A stretch of DNA of 64,000 nt from Xanthobacteraceae bacterium (GTDB lineage: Bacteria > Pseudomonadota > Alphaproteobacteria > Rhizobiales > Xanthobacteraceae): the NCBI GenBank assembly GCA_019750915.1, contig JAIENY010000009.1:1-64000 (forward strand), given 5' to 3'. Below the pieces are notes generated by a model. The model was given only the letters and a program-made list of their open reading frames with translations. It searched no databases and had not been told where the DNA came from. Numbering within the stretch: position 1 is the first letter of the stretch; the number at the start of each line of letters is the position of its first letter. The position numbers and the translations under genes are program-made. Of the stretch, positions 20,543 to 29,668 are shown piece by piece.

Positions 20543-21616
20543 ATGAACGAACGCCAGATCGACTGCGTGCCGGACGACGGATGGCACGCGGCGATGGGGA
20601 CGTTCGCCGACGTCCACTACGAGCAGACGGCAATCTACGGCTCCGGACAACGGGGCGAACGATCGAGCCATATTCTGCTGCGGCGCGAGAGCACTCCCGT
20701 CGCAGGTGCCCGGATCGGATTGTATCTCGTGCCTTATCTCGGCCGCGGCATGGCGCTCGTGCGCTTCGCGCCGTTCTGGCGCCCCTTTGACGTTGCTCCC
20801 GACCCGGAGCACTACCGGACTGTGGTGGGAGCGTTGGTGGACGAATATTGTCGGCGGCGAAAGCTTTACCTCGTCCTCCGTCCGCGTCCCCATCCGGACT
20901 TCTATCCGATCGAAGCGCAAATTCTGACCGAAATGGGTCTTACGGACTCCAAGTCATCGATGCTTGACCGCTATTTCGTCGATGCGTCGCTCGACGAGGC
21001 GGAGCAGCAGAAAAGCCTGGATCAGCGATGGCGCTATAATCTCCGCAAGGGTCTTGCGCACGGCCTTGACGTTCGTATCGGTGACGCTCCGGCCGACATC
21101 AAGACCTTCCAGGAGATCTATGCCGAGATGGTTCGGCGCAAGAACCTGAACTATCCGGGCGTCGATTTGCCCGCATCCATTCCGGACCTGATGCGGCTTC
21201 CGGAACGAATGAAGATGCGCATTGCCTTGGCGTATCACGATGGAAAGCCGATCGGCGGGATCGCTTTCAGCGTCGTGGGCGATCTCGCCTACTACGTCTT
21301 CGGGGCGACCAGCGACGAGGCGACCGCACTGAACGCCGGATACGTCCTGCAATGGCACGTCATGCGCTGGCTGCGGGAAAACACGAAGGTGCGCTGGTAC
21401 GAACTCGGCGGTCCCGGTGATCCGGGAATCCGGCAATTCAAAAAGGGACTCGCGGGCAAACGAGGCGTTCTGCTTGCCGTCCGTGAATTTCACTACTGCC
21501 CCGATGTGACCGCGCGCGTGGTCGTGGGAGGACTGTTCGCCCTCCGTGACGCACGTAACAGGATCCAGCGCTGGCAGCGTGAAAGAAGGCCTTCCGAGGG
21601 AAGGCGAAGTAACTGA
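20543..21616 (+). CDS. FemAB/GNAT-like acyltransferase
   Basis: The 357-residue product resembles FemAB-type transferases, with a GNAT-like fold in its second half (KPIGGIAFSVVGDLAYYVFG, then NAGYVLQWHVMRWL and YELGGPGDPGIRQFKKGL). Family members transfer aminoacyl or acyl groups to peptidoglycan or exopolysaccharide precursors. The ATG at 20543 is preceded by AGGGTG; the ATG at 20528 is an alternative. It stands between copper genes and shortly before FkbM and OpgC genes, suggesting an envelope-modification theme within the copper block. The substrate is unknown. Confidence 0.75.
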   Translation: MNERQIDCVPDDGWHAAMGTFADVHYEQTAIYGSGQRGERSSHILLRRESTPVAGARIGLYLVPYLGRGMALVRFAPFWRPFDVAPDPEHYRTVVGALVDEYCRRRKLYLVLRPRPHPDFYPIEAQILTEMGLTDSKSSMLDRYFVDASLDEAEQQKSLDQRWRYNLRKGLAHGLDVRIGDAPADIKTFQEIYAEMVRRKNLNYPGVDLPASIPDLMRLPERMKMRIALAYHDGKPIGGIAFSVVGDLAYYVFGATSDEATALNAGYVLQWHVMRWLRENTKVRWYELGGPGDPGIRQFKKGLAGKRGVLLAVREFHYCPDVTARVVVGGLFALRDARNRIQRWQRERRPSEGRRSN

Positions 21617-21628
21617 AGAGGAGAGAAA

Positions 21629-21934
21629 ATGAAAACACGCAACTTCATCGCGGGAATTGTCGCGATCTCTTTCGCTTTGTCGTCAGCCGCTGTAATGGCG
21701 CAGGCCGACATGGCCAAGGGCGAAGTCAAGAAGATCGACGAGTCCGCCGGCAAGATCACCTTGAAGCACGGGCCGATTAAGAACCTCGACATGGACGAGG
21801 ACGGCATGACGATGGTGTTCCGCGTTCAGGACCCGGCGATGCTCAAACAGGTCAAGGTCGGCGACAAGGTGCAATTCCAGGCCGAACGGGCAACGGCTGG
21901 CATCACCGTCACCAAGATCGAGAAGCAGAAATAG
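21629..21934 (+). CDS. cusF: CusF-like periplasmic copper-binding protein
   Basis: The 101-residue product has a signal peptide ending near AVMAQA, then the small beta-barrel typical of CusF: KGEVKKIDESAGKITLKHGP and GDKVQFQAE. The metal-binding segment reads KNLDMDEDGMTMVFRV, with the paired Met residues. The usual Trp next to the first Met is absent; the second CusF gene of this window (29669-30061) keeps it (NWPAMTMEF). It would carry Cu(I) or Ag(I) in the periplasm. GAGGAGAG precedes the start. It stands alone among envelope genes rather than beside cusBA. Confidence 0.86.
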   Translation: MKTRNFIAGIVAISFALSSAAVMAQADMAKGEVKKIDESAGKITLKHGPIKNLDMDEDGMTMVFRVQDPAMLKQVKVGDKVQFQAERATAGITVTKIEKQK

Positions 21935-22003
21935 CACCCGGCTTTTCGACGCCGTCGGCCTCAGGTTCGGCGGCGTCGAATGCGGCGGAGCAGGAGTTTT
22001 AGG

Positions 22004-22981
22004 ATGGAGGGATCGTTGCGTCGTAACAATGGGGCCGATGCAGAGTTTTTCTACGACCGCCAGAGCGGCAACCTAAGTGGGGCAAGCCTGGTCGACCAAA
22101 TGGCGGTCTACGCACTGCAGATCGGCTCCGTCGTTACGCGGCCGTTCGGTCACCGCGGTTACGGATGGGGGTGCGACGTGGTTTCCAGCGCCGTCGCGCA
22201 ACGCGACATCGTCGTTGGATTGAATGCAGATGCAAGATTTGCGATTCCGTTTTGTGATCGATACTGGAGCCGAATCCTCAACGATCGGTACGACTACGAA
22301 GAAGAGATCGAGGTGTTTCTGAAGAGCGTCGCCGACATCAGGTACACCTTCGTCGATTGCGGGGCCAATTTCGGCTATTGGTCGGTTCTCGCATCGAGCG
22401 AACCGTTCGGCCGCCAGACCGTCCTGGCGATCGAAGCCTCACCCGATAACGCCGCGCGGCTCGCATTGAATGCTGGATTGAATGGCAACCGGTATCGCTG
22501 CGTGAACGCGGCCATCGGCGGCAGCACAGGCGGATTCGTGCGTGTCGCGGGACGACGACATGAGGCATTTTCGACTTATGCGGTTGCGGATGACGATCAC
22601 GGAGCGGTGAGACGAGTCTCGCTCGACGGCCTACTTGGCAGCGTCCTCGATGCACAGGCGCCGACGGTCATCAAGCTGGATGTCGAAGGGGTAGAGATCG
22701 AAGCAATCGAAGGCGCAAAGAACTTGTTGTCCGGAGATTCGCTTTTGATCTGCGAGGATCACGGCTCGGATCGGGCGCACGGTGTTTCGTATCATTTGAT
22801 GAATGAGGCCGCGTTGAGGCTCTACATCTTCGACCCCGCCGATTGTCATTTCGTTCGCGTCGAAGGTCCGGCGGTGCTGGATCGCGTGAAGCGATATCGT
22901 TGGGTCGGCTACAACGTATTCGCCACGCGAAGCTCGGTTTGGGAAGACCGATTGCAGTCTGCGCAATGGATTTGCCGATGA
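22004..22981 (+). CDS. FkbM-family SAM-dependent methyltransferase
   Basis: The 325-residue product contains the FkbM pattern: the SAM-binding motif FVDCGANFGYWSVLA, an acidic loop (VLAIEASPDNAARL), and the conserved TVIKLDVEGVEIEAIEG segment, followed by a beta-strand tail. FkbM enzymes O-methylate sugars of polysaccharides or natural products. The ATG at 22004 is preceded by CAGGAG. Its stop overlaps the OpgC start by four bases (ATGA), so both are translated together and may modify the same glycan. A fragment of a second copy lies at 12482-12577. Confidence 0.85.
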   Translation: MEGSLRRNNGADAEFFYDRQSGNLSGASLVDQMAVYALQIGSVVTRPFGHRGYGWGCDVVSSAVAQRDIVVGLNADARFAIPFCDRYWSRILNDRYDYEEEIEVFLKSVADIRYTFVDCGANFGYWSVLASSEPFGRQTVLAIEASPDNAARLALNAGLNGNRYRCVNAAIGGSTGGFVRVAGRRHEAFSTYAVADDDHGAVRRVSLDGLLGSVLDAQAPTVIKLDVEGVEIEAIEGAKNLLSGDSLLICEDHGSDRAHGVSYHLMNEAALRLYIFDPADCHFVRVEGPAVLDRVKRYRWVGYNVFATRSSVWEDRLQSAQWICR

Positions 22982-24198
22982 CCGAGGGCGACATGCGGTG
23001 CGCACCGAATGCAGGTTCGCCTAGCGGAGGCACGGTCGAAGGCCATGGAGTACGCAGATCATCATCCTTGGGGCGCGACTTGCGGCTGGATCTGTTCCGC
23101 GGACTGGCGAACTGGGCGATCTTCCTTGATCACATTCCGAACAATACGGTGGCATGGGTGACCACGCGAAACTACGGCTTCAGCGATGCCGCGGACGTTT
23201 TCGTGTTCATTTCCGGTTACACCGCGGCGTTCATCTACGCACGCAGGATGGCCGCGCAGGGATATCTCGCGGGGACGGCCTTGCTGATCCGCCGGGTGTG
23301 GCAGCTCTATGTGGCGCATGTCCTATTGTTCGTGTTCTACGCCGCGGCGATCGGCTACGTCGCGCAGGACTACGGACATTCCCACTTGCTGGATGAGTTC
23401 AACGTGGCCGGGCTGATAGAGCGACCGGTGGCGACGCTCACACACGGCCTCCTTCTCCAGTTCAAGCCGCTTAATCTGGACGTCCTGCCCTTATATATCG
23501 TGTTGATGGCGGGCTTTGCCCCGTTGCTGATGCTGATGATGCGGACTCCGAATACGGCGCTGGCTGCCGCAATCGCGGTCTATTTGCTGGCCCGCCATTT
23601 CGGCTGGAATTTTCCGGCCTATCCCGCGGGCGGCTGGTACTTCAATCCATTCACATGGCAGCTTCCGTTCACGATGGGAGCATGGGCGGCGTTGGGCGGC
23701 GCCGCCCGGGCGCAAGCGTTGGCTCGGACCCGAACAGTCCTGATCGCGAGCATTGCATTCGTGGTTTTCGCATTCGTCGTAACAGTTGGTGCTCGCCTTG
23801 ATGTATCGACGTTGTCACCCCTGTTCGATGTTCTCAGTGAGAAAACCAATCTTGCACCCTACAGGATTGTTCATTTTCTGGCGCTTGCGGTGATCGTGGT
23901 TCACCTCGTTCCGCGAGACTGGAACGGCCTTCGTTCGAGCCTGGTTCGTCCGATCATCGTATGTGGTCAGAGGTCGCTGGAGGTTTTCTGCATCGGGATT
24001 TTTCTGTCGTTCGTCGGACATTTCATTCTGGAGATGTATTCGGACCGTATGCTTACCCAGATCGGGGTGAGCGTCGGCGGACTTCTGCTGATGACGGCCG
24101 TCGCGCTCTATCGGACCTGGTCCCGAACGCTTGATGTCCGCGCACCCAAACTATCGGTAACGCCCGCCGCAATCGGGCCCAAAGGAGGGAATGAATGA
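22978..24198 (+). CDS. opgC: OpgC-domain integral membrane protein
   Basis: The 406-residue product has about ten membrane segments and the OpgC pattern: RDLRLDLFRGLANWAIFLDH near the N-terminus, NTVAWVTTRNYGFSDAADVF, and WYFNPFTWQLPF in the middle. OpgC proteins succinylate osmoregulated periplasmic glucans or act as related acyltransferases. It is translationally coupled to the FkbM gene. A second OpgC gene (40969-42207) is similar along its length and lies near a SigF-type promoter. The role in a metal island could be to add acidic groups to envelope glycans that bind cations. Confidence 0.88.
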   Translation: MTEGDMRCAPNAGSPSGGTVEGHGVRRSSSLGRDLRLDLFRGLANWAIFLDHIPNNTVAWVTTRNYGFSDAADVFVFISGYTAAFIYARRMAAQGYLAGTALLIRRVWQLYVAHVLLFVFYAAAIGYVAQDYGHSHLLDEFNVAGLIERPVATLTHGLLLQFKPLNLDVLPLYIVLMAGFAPLLMLMMRTPNTALAAAIAVYLLARHFGWNFPAYPAGGWYFNPFTWQLPFTMGAWAALGGAARAQALARTRTVLIASIAFVVFAFVVTVGARLDVSTLSPLFDVLSEKTNLAPYRIVHFLALAVIVVHLVPRDWNGLRSSLVRPIIVCGQRSLEVFCIGIFLSFVGHFILEMYSDRMLTQIGVSVGGLLLMTAVALYRTWSRTLDVRAPKLSVTPAAIGPKGGNE

Positions 24199-24284
24199 CG
24201 AACCAAAGGACTTTCGCGTTTTGCGGCGCAGGCGACATAGCTGCGAAGAACGATACGACGTCTCGGACGTTTAAAGGACAACCG

Positions 24285-24309
24285 GTAACCAGCCTACGGT
24301 CGATGCGAA
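24285..24309 (+). promoter_or_regulatory. Weak candidate SigF-type promoter (15-base spacer)
   Basis: GTAACC at 24285 is followed after 15 bases by CGAA at 24306, ahead of the membrane-oxidase fusion gene. The other candidates in the window all have 16 bases, and this one has no upstream inverted repeat, so it may be chance. Confidence 0.3.
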
Positions 24310-24346
24310 TCAATACGCGCAGCGACTGGGCTTAAGCGAGGTCTCT

Positions 24347-26215
24347 ATGATTGCGCTTCCTTATGATTATTTCCTGATCGCATGGTTCGTCATCGCGGTT
24401 GCCTCCGCCGCGTACGTCGCCTTCGACCAGTTCAACGGCAATCCTGAGCCGACGGTGATGAAGTGGGGCTTCATCCTCGTCACGCTCTACATGGGACCGT
24501 TCGGTCTGCTACTTTACGTGCTGGCGGACAAAGAGCCGCATCCCGGCGAGCATGAGCGGTTCACCTCTCCGCTGTGGAAGCAGGGGATTGGAAGCACCAT
24601 CCATTGCGTCGCCGGCGATGCCACTGGGATCATCCTCGCGGCCACAATAACGGCGCTCCTGGGCCTTCCGATGTGGATCGACCTGATTGTCGAGTACGTT
24701 GCCGGGTTCACGTTCGGCCTCTTCATCTTCCAGTCCCTGTTCATGAAGAAGATGATGGGCGGAACGTACTGGGAGAACGTGCGCAAGAGCTTCATGCCCG
24801 AGTTCATCAGCATGAACGCCATGATGGCGGGAATGGCGCCGACGATGAGCCTGCTGATGATGGGCCGTGACATGCGCGCCATGGACCCGCTCGAACTGGT
24901 CTTCTGGGGCGTGATGTCGCTCGGCGTCATGGTCGGGTTTGCGACGGCGTACCCGTTCAACGTCTGGATGGTGAAGAAGAAGATCAAACATGGTCTGATG
25001 ACCGTGCGGGCAGAGGGCGGGGCGTCGCAGCCGCGTCAGGAAGCATATGGGAAACAGAGCGAAGCCGGACACCATGGCGGAATGCAGCATGGGGGCGGTC
25101 ACCGGATGGGCAGCGAGGCCACGGTCCCGCAGTTGGTCGCGTTGGCCGGGGTAACTTCGTTTCTTCTGATCTCCGGAATGGTGGTGCCGGGATTTTCTGT
25201 GAACCTGGGTCTGAGCGTCCGCGACGTAGACGGCGCCATCATGCCTCCGGGCATGATCAACACCTTCGATCTTCCGGGCGAGGCGATGAAGGACATGGCG
25301 GCGGTCAAGCCAAGGCAGGTCGTCTATAAGGCGCCGCCCGATGCCAAGGGCGACCGCGTGCTCGAACCGCGCGTCGAGAACGGGGTCAAGGTATTCGATA
25401 TCGAAGCTTCCATCATCCAATGGAACATTCTGCCGGACGTTGCGGTCGAAGCCTACGCCTACAACCGCCAGGTGCCCGGACCGCGGTTGCAGTTGACCGA
25501 GGGCGATCACGTCCGCATCAATTTCCACAACGCGCTTCCGGAAACCACGACCGTTCATTGGCACGGGCTGATCGTCCCGAACGAGATGGATGGTCCGGCG
25601 AAGATCACCCAGAAACCGGTGCCGCCCGGCGGATCCTACACCTACGAATTCACGGTCGGGCAAAGCGGCACGTATTTCTATCACAGCCACGACCATCCGG
25701 ATCGCCAGCAGGCGCTGGGACTCTACGGCGCGTTGCTGATCGCGCCCAAGGACCCCGGTGCCGAAGTCAAAGCCGACCTCGATTACACGATCCAGCTGCA
25801 GGAATGGCTCAAACGCGAGTGGTTGACCTATCCGGCCATGCTGATGGAGGGAGCGTTCCCGAACTATTTCACCATTAACGGCAAGGCCTATCCCTCGACC
25901 GATACCGTTGCCATGAAGGTCGGTCAAACCATCAAGTTGCGATTCATCGGCACCAACAATAATTTCGTGCATCCTATGCATGTTCACGGCGGACCGTTCG
26001 AGGTCGTTGCCGTCGATGGCGTAACCCTGAACGAAGGTGCCAGATATCAGGCGGACACCGTCAATGTCGGACCCGGCCAGCGTTATGACGTTATCTGGAC
26101 AGCGCGCAAACCCGGCAAATGGCTGGTGCATTGCCACATCCCGCATCACACGGCGAACAACAATGTCGAGCAGCAGGGCGGCGGAGGCCTGATGCTCGTT
26201 CTCGACGTGAAATGA
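24347..26215 (+). CDS. DUF4396-like membrane domain fused to a multicopper oxidase
   Basis: The 622-residue product has two parts. Residues 1-230 contain about six membrane segments with Met-rich stretches (MMAGMAPTMSLLMMGRDMRAM), resembling DUF4396 proteins. A His/Gly/Met linker (HHGGMQHGGGHRMG) and another membrane helix (about 262-285) follow. Residues 340-622 form a multicopper oxidase with HWHGL at H404, YHSHDH, HPMHVHG at H542 and HCHIPHHTANNN at H595. The oxidase would sit in the periplasm tethered to a membrane domain that may pass copper or electrons. The two parts are in one frame with no break. CopC and CopD follow on the same strand. Confidence 0.85.
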   Translation: MIALPYDYFLIAWFVIAVASAAYVAFDQFNGNPEPTVMKWGFILVTLYMGPFGLLLYVLADKEPHPGEHERFTSPLWKQGIGSTIHCVAGDATGIILAATITALLGLPMWIDLIVEYVAGFTFGLFIFQSLFMKKMMGGTYWENVRKSFMPEFISMNAMMAGMAPTMSLLMMGRDMRAMDPLELVFWGVMSLGVMVGFATAYPFNVWMVKKKIKHGLMTVRAEGGASQPRQEAYGKQSEAGHHGGMQHGGGHRMGSEATVPQLVALAGVTSFLLISGMVVPGFSVNLGLSVRDVDGAIMPPGMINTFDLPGEAMKDMAAVKPRQVVYKAPPDAKGDRVLEPRVENGVKVFDIEASIIQWNILPDVAVEAYAYNRQVPGPRLQLTEGDHVRINFHNALPETTTVHWHGLIVPNEMDGPAKITQKPVPPGGSYTYEFTVGQSGTYFYHSHDHPDRQQALGLYGALLIAPKDPGAEVKADLDYTIQLQEWLKREWLTYPAMLMEGAFPNYFTINGKAYPSTDTVAMKVGQTIKLRFIGTNNNFVHPMHVHGGPFEVVAVDGVTLNEGARYQADTVNVGPGQRYDVIWTARKPGKWLVHCHIPHHTANNNVEQQGGGGLMLVLDVK

Positions 26216-26245
26216 GCTTCCGCTTCACCGCAAACAGGAAAACAA

Positions 26246-26611
26246 ATGTCGAAGGCTTCAACGATCGCCATTGCATTGATCGCAGCAATCTTTTCAGGCG
26301 GAGCAGCCGTTGCTCATCCGCAACTCGAGACCTCCGAACCCGCCGCTGGCGCGACGACGTCGTCGCCCAAGCAGATCAGGATCACCTTCAATGAAGTGGT
26401 GATACCGAAATTCTCCGGAATCGAAATCAAGGACAAAGCGGGCCGAACGATTGCGACCGGGAAATCCCAGGCAGACCCGGCCGACAAGAAGCGGCTGGTG
26501 GTCCCGGTGAAGGAGGAATTGTCTCCCGGCGAGTACAAGGTCGATTGGCACGCCGTCTCGGACGACACCCATCGCGTCAAGGGCACCTATTCGTTCAGCG
26601 TGACCCGCTGA
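26246..26611 (+). CDS. copC: Periplasmic copper-binding protein CopC
   Basis: The 121-residue product has a signal peptide ending at AAVAH, so that the mature protein begins with His, a Cu(II) ligand in CopC proteins. The family pattern is present: HPQLETSEPAAGA, the ITFNEVV strand, and the DTHRVKGTYSFSV tail with the second His. The Met-rich Cu(I) loop of Pseudomonas CopC is missing, so this is the Cu(II)-only type. Its stop overlaps the CopD start by one base. Together they may bring copper in or deliver it to the membrane oxidase upstream. Confidence 0.92.
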   Translation: MSKASTIAIALIAAIFSGGAAVAHPQLETSEPAAGATTSSPKQIRITFNEVVIPKFSGIEIKDKAGRTIATGKSQADPADKKRLVVPVKEELSPGEYKVDWHAVSDDTHRVKGTYSFSVTR

Positions 26612-27546
26612 TGATCGAAGCCGGACTCATCATCGCGCGGTTCTTGCACTATCTGGCGACAACGGCCCTCGCGGGGCTGTCGTTGTTTCCGCTCTATGCC
26701 TACGCGGGAGCCGAACCGGGCGTCTTGGGCCGCTGGCGGCAACGCTGGATTTTGTGGATCGCCGTTGCAGCACTGTTCAGCGGCCTATGCTGGTTTGCGT
26801 TTGCGGCCGCGAATATGAGCGGCAGCATGGCTGATCTCCTCGATGCGGAGACGCTGTGGGCGGTCGTCCACGACACGGGTTTTGGTACTGTTTGGACTCT
26901 GCGCATGCTCCTTGCGACCCTCATGGTTGGCGTGGCGGCCCGGGGTCTCCGTTCGAAGGGGACGGCGTATCATCAGAATTGGATGATGCCACTCCTGGCC
27001 GCAATCCTTTTGGCATCGTTGGCGGGGACGGGTCACGCCCAGATTGAGGAAGGCTGGGCTGGCGTCATGCACATTGTTGCCGATGCCGTACATCTTCTTG
27101 CCGCCGGAGTCTGGCTCGGCGGCCTCATTCCATTGGCGTTGATCCTGCATCGCTACCTCGGAACGGACCTGAACGTCGGACCGAAGGACATGGATCGAAT
27201 TCTGATGCGGTTCTCCGGCATGGGATATCTTGCAGTCGCCGCGTTGATCGGGTCCGGCTTCGTCAATAGCTGGTTTCTGGTCGGATCGCTGTCCGGATTG
27301 CTGAACACGCCGTACGGCCAAATCCTTCTCGGGAAGCTTGCCCTGTTCGGTGGAATGCTCGCGCTTGCGATTGCGAACCGATTCTGGCTCGTTCCGTCGA
27401 TGGGCAGGATTCGAAAGGATGCGGCCGAGGGATTGACGAGGTCGTCCGCCAGGCTGCGCAACCACGTGCTTGGAGAGCAGTTCTTGGGATGGATGGTTCT
27501 CCTGGCGGTCAGCATTCTCGGCACGATGCAGCCGGCCGCCGGGTAG
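26611..27546 (+). CDS. copD: Copper homeostasis membrane protein CopD
   Basis: The 311-residue product has eight hydrophobic segments and the CopD pattern: IARFLHYLATTALAG at the N-terminus with its His, HIVADAVHLLAAGVWLGGL in the middle, and FSGMGYLAVAALIGSG later. Such proteins are thought to move copper across the inner membrane, usually with CopC. The ATG at 26611 shares a base with the CopC stop, which decides the start. CopC and CopD follow the membrane oxidase closely and precede a DUF411 gene. Confidence 0.9.
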   Translation: MIEAGLIIARFLHYLATTALAGLSLFPLYAYAGAEPGVLGRWRQRWILWIAVAALFSGLCWFAFAAANMSGSMADLLDAETLWAVVHDTGFGTVWTLRMLLATLMVGVAARGLRSKGTAYHQNWMMPLLAAILLASLAGTGHAQIEEGWAGVMHIVADAVHLLAAGVWLGGLIPLALILHRYLGTDLNVGPKDMDRILMRFSGMGYLAVAALIGSGFVNSWFLVGSLSGLLNTPYGQILLGKLALFGGMLALAIANRFWLVPSMGRIRKDAAEGLTRSSARLRNHVLGEQFLGWMVLLAVSILGTMQPAAG

Positions 27547-27594
27547 TGACAATGGGATTATGTAAAGGATGATCCGCTTGGAAGGAGGCTCAAG

Positions 27595-28068
27595 ATGAAC
27601 ACAGGTAACTTATCGCGGCGGAGCGCACTGGGAATTGTCGCGGTGGCATTGATCGCTCCGGCGGTTTCCGACGCTGCACAGAGCACCATTATCCGTGTTC
27701 ACAAGGATCCGAGTTGCGGTTGCTGCTCAGGCTGGGTGCGGCATCTGGAATCTGCGGGGTTCAGCGTCGCGGTTCAAGAAGAGAGAAACCTTCAGGGCAT
27801 CCGAAAGCACTTGAGCGTCCCGACCGATCTCGCCGCATGCCATACGGCCGAGGCGGGCGGGTACGTCATCGAGGGACATGTTCCGGCGGCGGCTATTCAG
27901 CGCCTATTGAAAGAGCGCCCCGTTGCGACAGGCGTGGCGGTCCCGGGAATGCCAGTGGGGTCGCCCGGTATGGAGGGCGGCACGCCCGAACGATATGCCG
28001 TTGTTCTGTTCGGGCCGGGCGGTCGACGCGCGTACATGGAATTCGAAGGCGTGCGTCCCGTTGGGTGA
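27595..28068 (+). CDS. DUF411 metal-binding protein, Tat-like signal
   Basis: The 157-residue product starts with a possible Tat signal (NLSRRSALGIV). The DUF411 pattern follows: VHKDPSCGCCSGWVRHLES with the clustered cysteines, AACHTAEAGGYVIEGHVP, and VPGMPVGSPGMEGG. Family members bind copper and are frequent in copper islands. AAGGAGG before the ATG decides the start. A second DUF411 gene lies at 47362-47805 with a Sec signal. This one ends the copper block; the next gene is convergent. Confidence 0.86.
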   Translation: MNTGNLSRRSALGIVAVALIAPAVSDAAQSTIIRVHKDPSCGCCSGWVRHLESAGFSVAVQEERNLQGIRKHLSVPTDLAACHTAEAGGYVIEGHVPAAAIQRLLKERPVATGVAVPGMPVGSPGMEGGTPERYAVVLFGPGGRRAYMEFEGVRPVG

Positions 28069-28100
28069 AGTGGTGCGAGCAGCCAAATATTTAGCTGGAC

Positions 28101-29246
28101 CTACTTGTCGGTAATTGGCTGCATCGACCTTGTATGTTGTGCCGTCTCATCCATGGGTTTTGATATTAATCGCTGACGCAGACGGTCAATGCGTACTTCA
28201 ATTGAAGTCGAGATGGTTCTGCGCGCGCGCATAGCAGGTCGCTCGATTAACAGCCACGATGGAAGTGCGACAGCCATGGCCAACATCAGCGAAAGCAGTG
28301 TTAGCAACCAAACGCTGATGCTTGGCTGCACCAACATCAATGTTTGTGTGATTGGCCAGCCGAATATGTAAATGCCATAGGAAAGATCGATGCGATTGGT
28401 GAGGCTGCGCAGACGACCGATGGGCAGTTTTCCAAGCCAGACAATTGCGTACCCTGTCGCAAAAAGCGAAACGATGCGCTCAAGAGGAGATCCAATCGTA
28501 AGCCAAAACAAAACGGATACTGCGCCCACCCCGAAGGCAGACAAAACGATCTGGCTCCGGAAAACATAAAATCCGATGCCTAGAGAAAAACACAACCAAA
28601 AGCGCGCCGCCTGATCGAGAGGGGTTGTGTCGTGTCCGAAACGAACGAACAGAACTCCTCCCGCAATAGCCCACGAGAGGCCGAGCAGCCAAGCAAACCG
28701 CCGTTTGGTCAGAAACCCAAGCCATCCGACAAATGCGAGCAACAAATAGCACGCCGCTTCATACTTCAGCGTCCAGATCGATGCATTCATGACGGAAGGA
28801 TGTGGGTTCTCGCCGAAAACGCCGGGCAAACCTGTGGCCGCGGAACCCAGAAGCAGGGTGCTCAAGCCGTACCGCCAAACACGGGTGTCCGACAGGAATT
28901 GCGTCGGTGTGCAAGTCGTAACGATTGCTCCTACGAGGACCAGGAGCAGTGCGCAGACCCCGAGTGCAGGAAATATTCTGAGGCCGCGCGCAATCGTAAA
29001 CTCAGTGATAGAGGGCGATTTAGCGAAACTTCCGGCAACCGTTAAGCCGGACAGAACGAAAAACACATTGACGGCATGATCACCCAGATTGAAGTAGGTG
29101 ATGCTCGAAAGGATTTCATCGGCCTTGTGACCAGAGTGTAAGAAAACTGCATGAGAAATGACCACGGCCGAGGCGGCCAGTAGACGTAACAGGGTAAAGT
29201 TGTTCTGTTTCGGATCAAGAATGTCTCCGACACGGGTTAGTGCCAT
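28101..29246 (-). CDS. Acyltransferase-3 family membrane protein
   Basis: The 381-residue product has about ten membrane segments and the acyltransferase-3 pattern: QNNFTLLRLLAASAVVISHA near the N-terminus with its catalytic-type His, FVLSGLTVAGSF, and NASIWTLKYEAACYLLLAF. Such enzymes add acetyl or other acyl groups to cell-surface sugars. It stands alone between convergent copper genes, with a 420-base gap upstream. GC is lower than in its neighbours, which suggests separate acquisition. The substrate is unknown. Confidence 0.85.
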   Translation of the reverse strand: MALTRVGDILDPKQNNFTLLRLLAASAVVISHAVFLHSGHKADEILSSITYFNLGDHAVNVFFVLSGLTVAGSFAKSPSITEFTIARGLRIFPALGVCALLLVLVGAIVTTCTPTQFLSDTRVWRYGLSTLLLGSAATGLPGVFGENPHPSVMNASIWTLKYEAACYLLLAFVGWLGFLTKRRFAWLLGLSWAIAGGVLFVRFGHDTTPLDQAARFWLCFSLGIGFYVFRSQIVLSAFGVGAVSVLFWLTIGSPLERIVSLFATGYAIVWLGKLPIGRLRSLTNRIDLSYGIYIFGWPITQTLMLVQPSISVWLLTLLSLMLAMAVALPSWLLIERPAMRARRTISTSIEVRIDRLRQRLISKPMDETAQHTRSMQPITDK

Positions 29247-29668
29247 CTTCCCACCTATTTGAACGGCGTGATGTGCCGGATCGTTACGACATGAACCGCC
29301 GCTTCAATCATCAGCAAGAAGTGCGCCAACGGTATGAATCTACGAGGACGCGAGCGAGCTGAGAGACTTGATCGGAAGCGGGTCGCCGACCTCTCTCATC
29401 GGAAAGGCGACGACCGAGCGCCCCTGAAATCTTAACCGACAGGCATTTCTGAAAGGTTGAATTGAAGGCACGCCTGTCCAGGCAGTCATTTGCCAAATAT
29501 TCACTTTGGGTTTTCCAGCTCCAGCGTCGTTCCTGGCTTCGTGCGACTGTTACAATTGCTGCCCCTAATCGAAACAGGTTTTCGACAACCGCGGCCATGG
29601 CCGCAGTTCTCGAATACGACTCGTTCGCGGCCAGGGCTTGTGCGATCCGATTCCGTCCGCCGCGTGCG
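29247..29668. other. Gap without recognisable genes
   Basis: This 420-base stretch lies upstream of the acyltransferase gene and downstream of the CusF gene. It must hold the acyltransferase promoter, but I see no convincing consensus, and the short frames have no family features. Confidence 0.45.

Noticed and set aside
24509-26149. Minus-strand frame of 546 codons opposite the membrane-oxidase fusion
   Set aside because: It has low-complexity His/Arg composition with no domain, while the plus strand encodes complete copper-oxidase motifs.
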